Positions 24,880 through 31,597 of a stretch of DNA of 32,809 nt are shown piece by piece. The notes beneath the pieces are model-generated. The model was not told the origin of the DNA. It ran no database searches and saw only the letters and a list, made by a program, of their open reading frames with translations. Within the stretch, counting starts at the first letter, position 1; each line of letters starts with the position of its first letter. The translations under genes were made by a program, and so were the position numbers. Origin of the DNA: Chloroflexi bacterium OHK40 (GTDB lineage Bacteria; Chloroflexota; Chloroflexia; Chloroflexales; Chloroflexaceae); the NCBI GenBank assembly GCA_004367505.1, contig SFCB01000218.1, positions 1 through 32,809 of the forward strand, in the 5' to 3' direction.

Positions 24880-24985
24880 GGAAGGAGCCGAGCTACTCCG
24901 GGCGGCGCACGAGCACGGGCTGTGCGACGGGCTGTACAACCCGCTGTACTCGAACCGGCAGTGCAAGCTGCTAATTGACCCAGAG
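24878..24985 (+). pseudogene. Short coding-like fragment behind DUF1684
   Basis: Overlapping the DUF1684 stop, a +1 frame reads EEGAELLRAAHEHGLCDGLY and then NPLYSNRQCKLLID with native-like codon use. It then degrades. The family is not recognised; it is most likely the end of another gene joined here by a deletion. Confidence 0.35.
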
Positions 24986-25560
24986 CATAGAGACACAGCC
25001 AGGCGATGCCCGCGGCGTAGCCCGCGACGACGTCGATCAGGAAGGGGACACGCAGGTAGAGTCGGCTAAACCCGATCAGGCCGGGCAACAGTACCAGGGC
25101 ATCCTAGAGTGCCCAACGCAGGGAAGCACGGGACAGGTGCTCGGCGATAAGTGAAGCCAGCAGCCCATAAGTAGCAGTGACGATCATGGCGTGACCGCTG
25201 GGAAAGCCGCTGCTATCCTCCAGCATATCGAGTTGACCCACTACAGGTCGCGTGAGCGAGAGGAGATCCTTCAGCAACCGGTTCAGCACAATGACGCCCA
25301 CAACCATGATGAGCCAGAGGAGGAGCTTCGCCGCGCCGGCCAGCGAGGTAGCCGCCTGTCACGCCCGCCACGAACAGGAGCCCGCTGTCCCTGAAGAATG
25401 AGATCCAGCAGAGCCCGCGGCCGAGCAATCCAACGACAGCTTGGTAGAGCGGCTCAAGCAGTTCTTTGACCCGGAGATCGGCGCGGCTAATGGGGATTCC
25501 GTTGACGTAGGACCAGGCAAGCAGCAGAAATGCGGCGCCAGAGGCAACTGCGATGAGCTA
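24958..25560 (-). pseudogene. PAP2-family phosphatase, decayed
   Basis: Reading the minus strand, GIPISRADLRV and SFFRDSGLLFVAGVTGGYLA form the start. A frameshift near 25345 leads to LLWLIMVVGVIVLNRLLKDL, LTRPVV, and DSSGFPSGHAM, the PAP2 phosphatase signature. An in-frame TAG near 25106 is followed by LIGFSRLYLRVPFLIDVVAG, where the usual catalytic His of the third motif is not seen. A PAP2 enzyme would dephosphorylate lipid phosphates at the membrane. One frameshift, one stop and the missing His make this copy inactive. Confidence 0.8.
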
Positions 25561-25804
25561 GTAGCAGCGTGTGCTTGGGCTCGAGCGTAGTGACATTGGT
25601 TGAAGGCAGGGCTTTTAGTGGCTGGAATCGCGGCATCTGCTACAACTGCGCGTCTTCTCAGCCACACAGCGCTCGCTCTGGTGCCACACATTTACACGGA
25701 GAGCACGCGGCGAAGGGGCGTGCAACGCGCGCACGCCACTCCTGTCCGTGGCGATGCTGTTCGTGGGTAATTGCCCCAGAATGCCAGTCTGTTGTGCCGC
25801 CTCG

Positions 25805-26776
25805 CTAGCGTGGCGCAAGATACTGCTGGGGTTGGGCAAGGAAGAGGTCGCGGCAGGCTGGCGAGCAGAAGCGGTAGAGCCGGTCGCCGTGTTCGGCGCC
25901 GAGCGCATCGGGGCCAACACTCATACCACAGACCGGGTCGCGGCCATTTTCACCAGGGTAGGGGATCCAGACCGCGAGCCGTGTCCCACGCTCCGGCGCG
26001 CTCGTCACATCTAGCCGGCCGCCGGTCAGCTCGGCGCGCTCGCGCATGCCGCGCAGTCCCCAATGACCATCAGGCGTGTCATGGGCGTCGGGGGGCGCGA
26101 AGCCCACGCCATCGTCCATGATCAATACCCTGAGGCCGCCCTGCGTATAGCCGAACAGAACCTCGACGTGGTGCGCCTTGGCGTGGCGGCGGATGTTGCT
26201 CCAGGCCTCCTGAATAATACGGAACAGGGCCAGTTCGCTCTGCGGCGCCAACCGCCGCTCGTCGCCCTCTACCAGCAGGGACAGCTCTGGCCCGCCCTCG
26301 CTGCCGCGCTGCAGCAGCAGTTCCACGGCCGGTAGCAGCCCCAGCTCTTCCAGGGCCGGCGGGCGCAGGTCGCCGATCACCGTGCGCAGCTCGCCAACCA
26401 GGCCCGTGATGCCGCCACGGATAGCCTGGAGCCGCTCAACGGCAGCTGCAGACTCATCCCGCTCCAGGAGCCGCTGCACACGATCAACGCCGTGGCCGAG
26501 GGCGATCAACTGCTGCACCACCTCATCGTGCAGCTCGCGGGCGATGCGGCCCCGCTCTGCCTCCTGGGCTGTGCTCAAGGCTGCGATGTAGGCGTGCTGG
26601 TGCTGCAGCCCCTGTTTGGTGTGGGCGCCTAGCACATCGATCGCGCGGCGCAGATCCTCGACCGCTGGCACGTCGCTCAATGACCGCCCGAGGTCTGCGA
26701 GCTCGCCGCGGACCAGCTGCTCGGCACGCTGCTGGAGCGCACGCAACAGTGCCTCGTCAATAACGATCTCGGCCAT
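25805..26776 (-). CDS. Soluble NarL-type sensor histidine kinase with C-terminal YHS metal-binding domain
   Basis: The protein has 323 residues and no membrane helix. Residues 1-65 are helical, then the HisKA_3 phospho-acceptor: EAERGRIARELHDEVVQQLI with His83. The ATPase domain follows, with NIRRHAKAHHVEVL (N-box) and DDGVGFAPP (G1), then GHWGLRGMRERAELTGGRL. The last ~44 residues form a YHS domain: DPVCGMSV, then YRFCSPACRDLFLAQPQQYL, with C283, C304 and C308. YHS domains bind copper or other soft metals and are usually found on CopA or alone. Fused to a kinase it is a likely metal sensor, inferred here. The gene starts 13 bases after the response regulator and forms an operon with it. Confidence 0.93.
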   Translation of the reverse strand: MAEIVIDEALLRALQQRAEQLVRGELADLGRSLSDVPAVEDLRRAIDVLGAHTKQGLQHQHAYIAALSTAQEAERGRIARELHDEVVQQLIALGHGVDRVQRLLERDESAAAVERLQAIRGGITGLVGELRTVIGDLRPPALEELGLLPAVELLLQRGSEGGPELSLLVEGDERRLAPQSELALFRIIQEAWSNIRRHAKAHHVEVLFGYTQGGLRVLIMDDGVGFAPPDAHDTPDGHWGLRGMRERAELTGGRLDVTSAPERGTRLAVWIPYPGENGRDPVCGMSVGPDALGAEHGDRLYRFCSPACRDLFLAQPQQYLAPR

Positions 26777-26789
26777 CGGGTGCTCCCTT

Positions 26790-27434
26790 CTATTTGCTCA
26801 GCGTGATCAGGTTGCGCTCCAGCGCAGCAGTGACCGCCTCGGTGCGTGAGGCAACGCCCAACTTGCCGTAGATGTTCGCCAAATGGTTCTGCACCGTGCG
26901 GTCGCTGATCTGGAGTGCGGCACCAATCTGCTTGTTGGTCTGCCCACGCGCCGCCAGGCGCAACACGTCGAGCTCACGCTCGGTTAGGGCATCGACCGGG
27001 GATGTCGGCCGAGTGAGGCGGGCGATCAGGCGTGGCGCCACGGCCGGGTCGATCACCGCCTGCCCCTCGGCGGTGGCTCGCACCGCGCGCACGATCTCGC
27101 CGCCCTCGGCGGTTTTGAGCAGGTAGCCGGAGGCGCCGGCGTCGAGCAGGCCATAGATGTAGGGGTCGTCCTGGTACGAGGTGAGCACCAGCACGCGCAC
27201 GTCGGGGGCAGCCGCGCGGATCTGGCGCGTGGCCTCCACACCCGAGAGCTCGGGCATGTGGATGTCCATCACCACCACGTCCGGCCGTTCGCGCAGCGCG
27301 AGCTCGACGGCCTCCTGGCCGTTGCGGGCCTCGCTGACGACCAGGATATCCGGCTCATCGCTCAACAGGTCGCGGATGCCGGCGCGCACCACCTTGTGGT
27401 CGTCGGCCACAATCACGCGGATGGTTTGTCCCAT
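26790..27434 (-). CDS. NarL/FixJ-family response regulator
   Basis: The protein has 214 residues from the ATG at 27434 (CTGGAG upstream). The receiver has the acidic pair D11-D12, the phosphorylated D57 in VVVMDIHMPELSG, and K in SGYLLKTAEG. The C-terminal half is a LuxR-type helix-turn-helix: LTERELDVLRLAARGQTNKQ then ISDRTVQNHLANIYGKLGV. It is encoded just before the YHS kinase and is its cognate regulator. Likely targets are copper genes in the neighbourhood. The decayed receiver at 9060-9387 is a close relative. Confidence 0.95.
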   Translation of the reverse strand: MGQTIRVIVADDHKVVRAGIRDLLSDEPDILVVSEARNGQEAVELALRERPDVVVMDIHMPELSGVEATRQIRAAAPDVRVLVLTSYQDDPYIYGLLDAGASGYLLKTAEGGEIVRAVRATAEGQAVIDPAVAPRLIARLTRPTSPVDALTERELDVLRLAARGQTNKQIGAALQISDRTVQNHLANIYGKLGVASRTEAVTAALERNLITLSK

Positions 27435-27467
27435 GGCACTCGCTCCAGCTCTCACAGTTCACCCCTG

Positions 27468-28133
27468 CTATTGTAGGTCGAATGCGGCCTCGGTGCAGGT
27501 GCAGTCTTCACCGCAGAGTCGGGGCGACTGCGTGAGTGTCCGCCGCCGCGCGATGAAGCAGCGCCAGCAGGGGTTGAGCCGCGTGTGGTTCGCGCACGCC
27601 AGGGGCAGGTCGAGCAGATAGGCGCCGGCCAGGGAGCGCTCCGTTTCGTCGCGAGCGGCGAGGGCGGCCCGCCCGTCGGACAGGAACGAGAGTCGCCCGA
27701 CCGGCCGAAATCCAGCACGTTGGATGCCCTGGGCGGACGGACTGTTCTCTGGTGCGTGGGCGATCCAGAAGCGTGATGCTCTCTCTGCGGTCATAATCGC
27801 CTGTAGTAGGCGCGGGTAGAGACCCTGCCCACGCCACTCAGGGAGGGTGGCGAAATCCCACAGGTAACGAGTCCCGGTCGGCAGCGTGAAGGCCAGTTGC
27901 AGCTCGCCGATCTCCGCCTCAGCCTCTGCAACCCAGCCATAAGCCACAGATGAGCTCCCCACGCGAGCGACGTAGCAGCGGTGGCCCTGGTCGAAACGCT
28001 GGTGCACAGTTGCCGCGCTGAGCTGAGCCAGCTGGGCAATTCGTAGCTGATCGCGCTCGGGGAACACGGAAAAGCTGTGTATCGACGGTAACGGCGTCTG
28101 CGGGTCCTCCTCCCACCACGTCCACAGGCCCAT
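27468..28133 (-). CDS. GNAT-family acetyltransferase with a Cys-rich tail
   Basis: The protein has 221 residues from the ATG at 28133, with AGGAGGT 4 bases upstream. The frame is open to 28238 but that start lacks a site. The acetyl-CoA loop appears as LPEWRGQGLYPRLLQAIM, followed by SAQGIQRAGFRPVGRL. A C-terminal extension of about 40 residues carries CWRC and CGEDCTC, five cysteines that could bind a metal such as zinc or copper. It lies 33 bases before the response regulator and probably forms an operon with the YHS kinase. The substrate is unknown. Confidence 0.85.
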   Translation of the reverse strand: MGLWTWWEEDPQTPLPSIHSFSVFPERDQLRIAQLAQLSAATVHQRFDQGHRCYVARVGSSSVAYGWVAEAEAEIGELQLAFTLPTGTRYLWDFATLPEWRGQGLYPRLLQAIMTAERASRFWIAHAPENSPSAQGIQRAGFRPVGRLSFLSDGRAALAARDETERSLAGAYLLDLPLACANHTRLNPCWRCFIARRRTLTQSPRLCGEDCTCTEAAFDLQ

Positions 28134-28234
28134 ACGTACCTCCTCTGGTGTATACAAGCACCGTATGGGAGCAGCAGTGCTGTGTCCAGAGGCGGATCGC
28201 TCATAGGTACATAGGCCAAATGGCGGGTTGAACC

Positions 28235-28369
28235 TCACGTCTCGCCAGCTATGACGAGCTGCCTCAGTCCGGCGACGGCCAGTGCGAGATAGCTGGCGAC
28301 CGCGCCGAACCAGCCGCTCGAGGCAGTGATGTGAAGGGTCAGCGCAAGCTTGCGCAAGGGGAGAGGCAT
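28235..28369 (-). pseudogene. N-terminal stub of a small membrane protein (DUF2269-like start)
   Basis: The ORF codes for 44 residues: MPLPLRKLALTLHITASSGW, then FGAVASYLALAVAGLR and a stop at 28235-28237. The start resembles the N-terminus of DUF2269-type membrane proteins, which are longer (about 150 residues), so this is probably truncated. The ATG is close after the stop of the preceding small ORF. Confidence 0.5.
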
Positions 28370-28374
28370 TATCA

Positions 28375-28581
28375 TTACCAGGGCCTGCTATGGTTAATCA
28401 CCCCGCCAGGGGCGATACCGGCACGGTAGAGTGCGTTAACCACGACCACAAAGACGAGGGCAACCACGCAAAACATCACAACCTAACGCGGTATGCGACT
28501 GTCCACATCGGGCTGATAATCCCCCGTGGTCATGGAGTCAATCTCGCGGTGAGGATCCGGGAAGTATGTCGGATTTGCCAT
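28375..28581 (-). pseudogene. Small membrane protein gene with an in-frame TAG
   Basis: GAGGAG lies 5 bases before the ATG at 28581. The first 32 residues read MANPTYFPDPHREIDSMTTG and so on to SRIPR, then TAG. Beyond the stop the same frame continues with a perfect membrane helix, VVMFCVVALVFVVVVNALY, and ends at TAA 28375-28377. It would be a 68-residue protein if the stop were absent. It is either a recent nonsense mutation or a short functional peptide. Confidence 0.5.
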
Positions 28582-28590
28582 TGATACTCC

Positions 28591-28752
28591 TCATTCGATT
28601 CGCTTAATACTTTCGCATATCACGGTCGGGAGACAGGGGTGAAGCAGTCGCCGCTGCCCATTCAGCTGGCCCACGTGGCAGACCACCTGCGCGATCGTGC
28701 CTGGACCAACGAGCAGGAACACTGCCGCTAGCAGGGCGTTGTACAGGGCCAT
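28591..28752 (-). CDS. 53-residue hydrophobic ORF whose start codon lies in a mobile-element end
   Basis: The ORF reads MALYNALLAAVFLLVGPGTI then AQVVCHVGQLNGQRRLL and ends at TGA 28591-28593, 9 bases before the next ATG. One membrane helix is predicted. The ATG and the next two codons come from the 21-bp terminal repeat of the element at 28744-30789. Before the insertion the same frame followed the TlpA stop codon (TAG CTC AAA CGC TAC) without an ATG. The gene in its present form may therefore be an accident of the insertion, or its natural start is a GTG further in. Confidence 0.4.
   Translation of the reverse strand: MALYNALLAAVFLLVGPGTIAQVVCHVGQLNGQRRLLHPCLPTVICESIKRIE
28734..28743 (+). 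repeat. Target-site duplication, left copy
   Basis: GGGCGTTGTA, identical to 30790-30799, directly outside the left inverted repeat. Confidence 0.88.
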
Positions 28753-28764
28753 CGCATCTAAATC
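28744..28764 (+). repeat. Left 21-bp terminal inverted repeat
   Basis: Starts CAGGGCCATCGC and ends TAAATC; the perfect inverse complement of 30769-30789. GGGCGTTGTA lies directly outside at 28734-28743. Confidence 0.9.
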
Positions 28765-28999
28765 TTATACGGTAATATAGAGTCAACCCGCACGGTTGCG
28801 GGTGGAGGTCAGGTCGCTCCTGGCTCCGTCGCCTATCTGGAGCAGCGCTTTCTAAATCTTTCGGCGCGACCGATGAATGCAGACCGCACGCTCCAGATGG
28901 AGGTCCTGGGCAAACCAACCATTAGAGGGTCGTGCCTTTCTGAGCACTCGGTATAAGAACTTGCTCCCCCCAGGACGTTGCTGTTACGGGAGGTGTGTC
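28765..28999 (+). other. Non-coding left flank of the IS110 gene; possible bridge-RNA locus
   Basis: IS110-group elements carry a structured guide (bridge) RNA in the non-coding end, usually upstream of the transposase. This 235-bp stretch has a small hairpin (ACCCGCA 28786-28792 with TGCGGGT 28797-28803, loop CGGT) and no clear gene. The IS110 boundary inside it could not be found by eye. Confidence 0.35.
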
Positions 29000-30214
29000 A
29001 TGTGGTACGCCGGCATTGATTGGGCCGATGATCATCATGATGCGGTCGTTCTTGACCACGAGGGGCAACTGCTTACCACGCTGCGGGTTGCCCATAGCGT
29101 CACTGGCTTGGCAGAGCTGACCACGGCATTGACACGCATCACCGGGCCTGATGCCAAAGACCAACTGTCTTGCATCGTCGAAACCAACCACGGCTTGTTG
29201 ATTACGGCCTTGTTGGAAGCGGGCTTCGCGGTCTATCCGGTCAACCCCAAGACGGTCAATCGTCGACGCGGTGCGGCAGGTGCGAAAACCGACCAGATTG
29301 ACGCCTATCTCTTGGCGAAACTTGGCCGCAGCGACCTGGCTGACTTACGGCGCTTGGTCCCCGACAGCCCGGTAGTGCAGGAGTTGAAGGCGTTGACGCG
29401 TGATCAGGATGGGCTGATTCAGAGCCAGACCCGGCTGCTCAACCAGCTCACCGCCTGCCTGAAAGCCTACTACCCGGTCGCGCTGCTGCTCTTCAGCAAG
29501 CTCCACCAGCCCTCGGCCCTGGCTTTTTTGCGGGCCTACCCCAAGCCCGAGGCGGCCCGTACCGCCACCCAAGCCGACATCTTGCAGACCCTCCTCGCGG
29601 CGGGCCACACCCGCACCGCTCAGGTCGTGCCCAAGATCTGGCAGCGCCTTCAGCAGCCTGCCCTCAGTGCAGATGCGGTGACGACCCGCACCAAGGCGCG
29701 TTTGATGCTGGCCCTGGTTGCCCAACTCGAGCCGCTTCTGGCGCAGATCGCCGCCTATGACGAGGAGATCACGCGCCTGTTTGTGAGTCACGCCGATCAC
29801 GCTCTGTTTGCGAGTCTGCCACGGGCAGGGCGGCGCCTGGCACCGCGACTGTTGGCGGAAATTGGCGATGACCGTGGTCGGTATGACGATGCTGTGGGGT
29901 TGCAAGCCGTGGCGGGCACTGCGCCAGTGATGTTCCAAAGCGGTGCGTATGCCAAGGCCCATCGGCGCTGGGCCTGTATGAAACCCTTGCGCAATGCCTT
30001 GCAGTTGTTCGCCTGGCAATCGACCCTTGAGGAAGCCTGGGCGCTGCACTACTACCAGCAGAAACGTGCGACCGGGAAGAGCCACGCGATGGCCGTACGG
30101 GCATTGGCCAACGTCTGGGTACGGATCATCTACGCGATGTGGCGCGACAGGAAGCCCTATCAGGCGCAGACCTTTATCGGAGCACAACAGCAGCATCAGC
30201 GACAAGCCGCCTAA
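29000..30214 (+). CDS. IS110-family transposase (DEDD)
   Basis: The protein has 404 residues from the ATG at 29000, with GGGAGG 6 bases upstream. The N-terminal RuvC-like domain shows the four acidic residues D7 (GIDWADDHHD), E61 (CIVETNHG), D98 and D101 (KTDQIDAYLLA). The C-terminal transposase-20 domain has SLPRAGRRLAPRLLAEIGD and AVAGTAPVMFQSGAYAKAHR with the Ser nucleophile. This family recombines by an RNA-guided (bridge RNA) mechanism. The gene looks intact. Other IS110 genes usually sit alone; here it is enclosed by another element's repeats. Confidence 0.95.
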   Translation: MWYAGIDWADDHHDAVVLDHEGQLLTTLRVAHSVTGLAELTTALTRITGPDAKDQLSCIVETNHGLLITALLEAGFAVYPVNPKTVNRRRGAAGAKTDQIDAYLLAKLGRSDLADLRRLVPDSPVVQELKALTRDQDGLIQSQTRLLNQLTACLKAYYPVALLLFSKLHQPSALAFLRAYPKPEAARTATQADILQTLLAAGHTRTAQVVPKIWQRLQQPALSADAVTTRTKARLMLALVAQLEPLLAQIAAYDEEITRLFVSHADHALFASLPRAGRRLAPRLLAEIGDDRGRYDDAVGLQAVAGTAPVMFQSGAYAKAHRRWACMKPLRNALQLFAWQSTLEEAWALHYYQQKRATGKSHAMAVRALANVWVRIIYAMWRDRKPYQAQTFIGAQQQHQRQAA

Positions 30215-30268
30215 GTGCAGTCCTACACGCCTGACGGGGTCGCTCAAGCGGTTCCCTGTACCAAGGCC

Positions 30269-30290
30269 GACCAGCTACCCTGAGCTGGTC
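30269..30290 (+). terminator. 8-bp hairpin downstream of the IS110 gene
   Basis: GACCAGCT (30269-30276) pairs with AGCTGGTC (30283-30290) around ACCCTG. It may end the transposase mRNA or belong to the right end of the IS110 element. No T-run follows. Confidence 0.4.
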
Positions 30291-30768
30291 ACTGAGTCTG
30301 CCTGACGTCCGTCGCGACCCGCGGCCGCGTCCCCTTCCGGCGCGGGCTACGTGCCCAGCCCCACGCCGAGTCAAGGCCGCGCGGGGGCCATAATGAATCG
30401 TTGCGCGCAGCGCCACCGCCAACTGGCCCAGCGCGCGCTTGCCCAGGCCTTGACCGGCGTGGGACACTTGGCGTGCCCGCCCGGGAGGCGTGCCCGGCTG
30501 AGCCGTACTCCGGTAGCAGTGACGTTCAGGGTTCACGCATTCTGCCTCTTGACATAGAGGGTCTGCATCACCGTGCGGAATCCGAGGTGTTTACCTACAA
30601 GACTGGAGGTAGTTTGCTAGGACAGCCCGCCCTTGGACGGCCTTGAGGTGAAGAAGAGGTCGAGCCCGAAGAGGGCGCTGCTCCAGTACTACACGCTACC
30701 AGATAAGCCACGACCCGTTAACCCCATCGGACGCAAGACAAACTACCAGAATTCGTGATGGGAATGCG
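30291..30768. other. Non-coding right part of the nested element
   Basis: No recognisable gene. A plus frame near 30651-30750 reads SPKRALLQYYTLPDKP and then NPIGRKTNYQNS before a stop, which might be the tail of an older protein. I cannot assign it. Confidence 0.4.
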
Positions 30769-30789
30769 GATTTAGATGCGATGGCCCTG
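30769..30789 (-). repeat. Right 21-bp terminal inverted repeat
   Basis: Starts GATTTAGATGCG and ends GGCCCTG; the inverse complement of the left end. GGGCGTTGTA follows directly at 30790-30799. Confidence 0.9.
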
Positions 30790-30799
30790 GGGCGTTGTA
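30790..30799 (+). repeat. Target-site duplication, right copy
   Basis: GGGCGTTGTA, identical to 28734-28743, directly outside the right inverted repeat and 10 bases past the stop of the TlpA-like gene. Confidence 0.88.
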
Positions 30800-30808
30800 G
30801 CGTTTGAG

Positions 30809-31597
30809 CTACGGCTTCTTACCGCGAAGCAAAGCTGCAACCTGCTCACGCAGTTGGGCCGCGTCCACCTCGCCGACCTTGGTAACAACGATCTTGCCGT
30901 CGCGGTCGATCAGGTAGCTGGTCGGTAGCAGGCGCGCGCCGAACGCTGTGCCCACTGCCCCGTCCATGTCCAGCAGCAACGGGTAGCTGACGCTCTGCTC
31001 GACGGCGAATGTCGCGACCGCTTCGCGCTTGTCCTGGTAGGTGGTGTTGATGCCCAGAATAACGAAGCCTTGCGCCTTGTACTCCTCGTACACCTCGACC
31101 AGCCGTGGTGTCTCTCGCACGCAGGGCGGGCACCAGGTGGCCCAGATGTTTACCAGCACAACCTGGCCTTTGTAGTCGCTCAGTGAAACCTGCGTTCCGT
31201 CGCTCGCCTCCAGCGTAAACTCTGGGGCCAGCCGCCCGGTCAGGGCCGCCGCCGCTGCGCCCTCAGCCACCGCCGTGCGCTCGGGCCGCGCCACCTCGCG
31301 CAGCAGCGGCACCAGGGCCGCCAGCAGAGCTAGCGTGAGCAGGGCGATCAGCAGCTCACGGTCGCGCCGACGCTCCTGCTCCGGCTCCAACCGTGGCGGC
31401 ATCGTCAGCGCCGGACGCAGACTGCGGTAGGCCAGCTCCAGCTCTGCCTGCCGTATCGTTGCCAGGGCCGCCAGCTCGGCGTCTACCTCGGCCACCCGTG
31501 CCGGGTCATAGGCGGCACGCCGTTCACGGTACACACGCTCCAGCTCGGCGCGCGTGGCGTCGAGCCCAAGGCCCAGAGTCTCGTAGGCGGTCGCCAT
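30809..31597 (-). CDS. J-domain-like / membrane / TlpA-type thioredoxin fusion
   Basis: The protein has 262 residues from the ATG at 31597, which overlaps the CcmF stop (TGATG) and has GGGGAGG upstream. Residues 4-60 resemble a J-domain without a clear HPD motif: YETLGLGLDATRAELERVYR and then helices rich in Ala and Glu. A membrane helix spans about 78-97. The outer part is a TlpA/ResA redoxin, with APEFTLEASDG, NIWATWCPPCVRETP (C156 and C159) and PTSYLIDRDGKIV. Such redoxins reduce apocytochrome c thiols for heme attachment, which fits the CcmF neighbour. The J-like inner domain is unusual. The nested element inserted 10 bases past its stop. Confidence 0.9.
   Translation of the reverse strand: MATAYETLGLGLDATRAELERVYRERRAAYDPARVAEVDAELAALATIRQAELELAYRSLRPALTMPPRLEPEQERRRDRELLIALLTLALLAALVPLLREVARPERTAVAEGAAAAALTGRLAPEFTLEASDGTQVSLSDYKGQVVLVNIWATWCPPCVRETPRLVEVYEEYKAQGFVILGINTTYQDKREAVATFAVEQSVSYPLLLDMDGAVGTAFGARLLPTSYLIDRDGKIVVTKVGEVDAAQLREQVAALLRGKKP

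Larger units (their letters stand above)
28744..30789. mobile_element. 2,046-bp element with 21-bp terminal repeats, 10-bp target duplication and an IS110 transposase inside
   Basis: A perfect 21-bp inverted repeat, beginning CAGGGCCATCGC, bounds the element at 28744-28764 and 30769-30789. Abutting both ends outside is GGGCGTTGTA (28734-28743 and 30790-30799), a 10-bp direct repeat. This is the mark of a DDE-type transposition; CAGGG ends and a duplication of this size suit ISAs1 or IS4-type elements. The only gene inside is an IS110-family transposase, whose own family normally has neither such repeats nor duplications. About 830 bp around it is non-coding and may be remains of the original element. 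Confidence 0.85.

Noticed and set aside
29345-30247. Minus-strand frame opposite the IS110 transposase
   Set aside because: Shadow of the plus-strand gene; the DEDD residues are on the plus strand.
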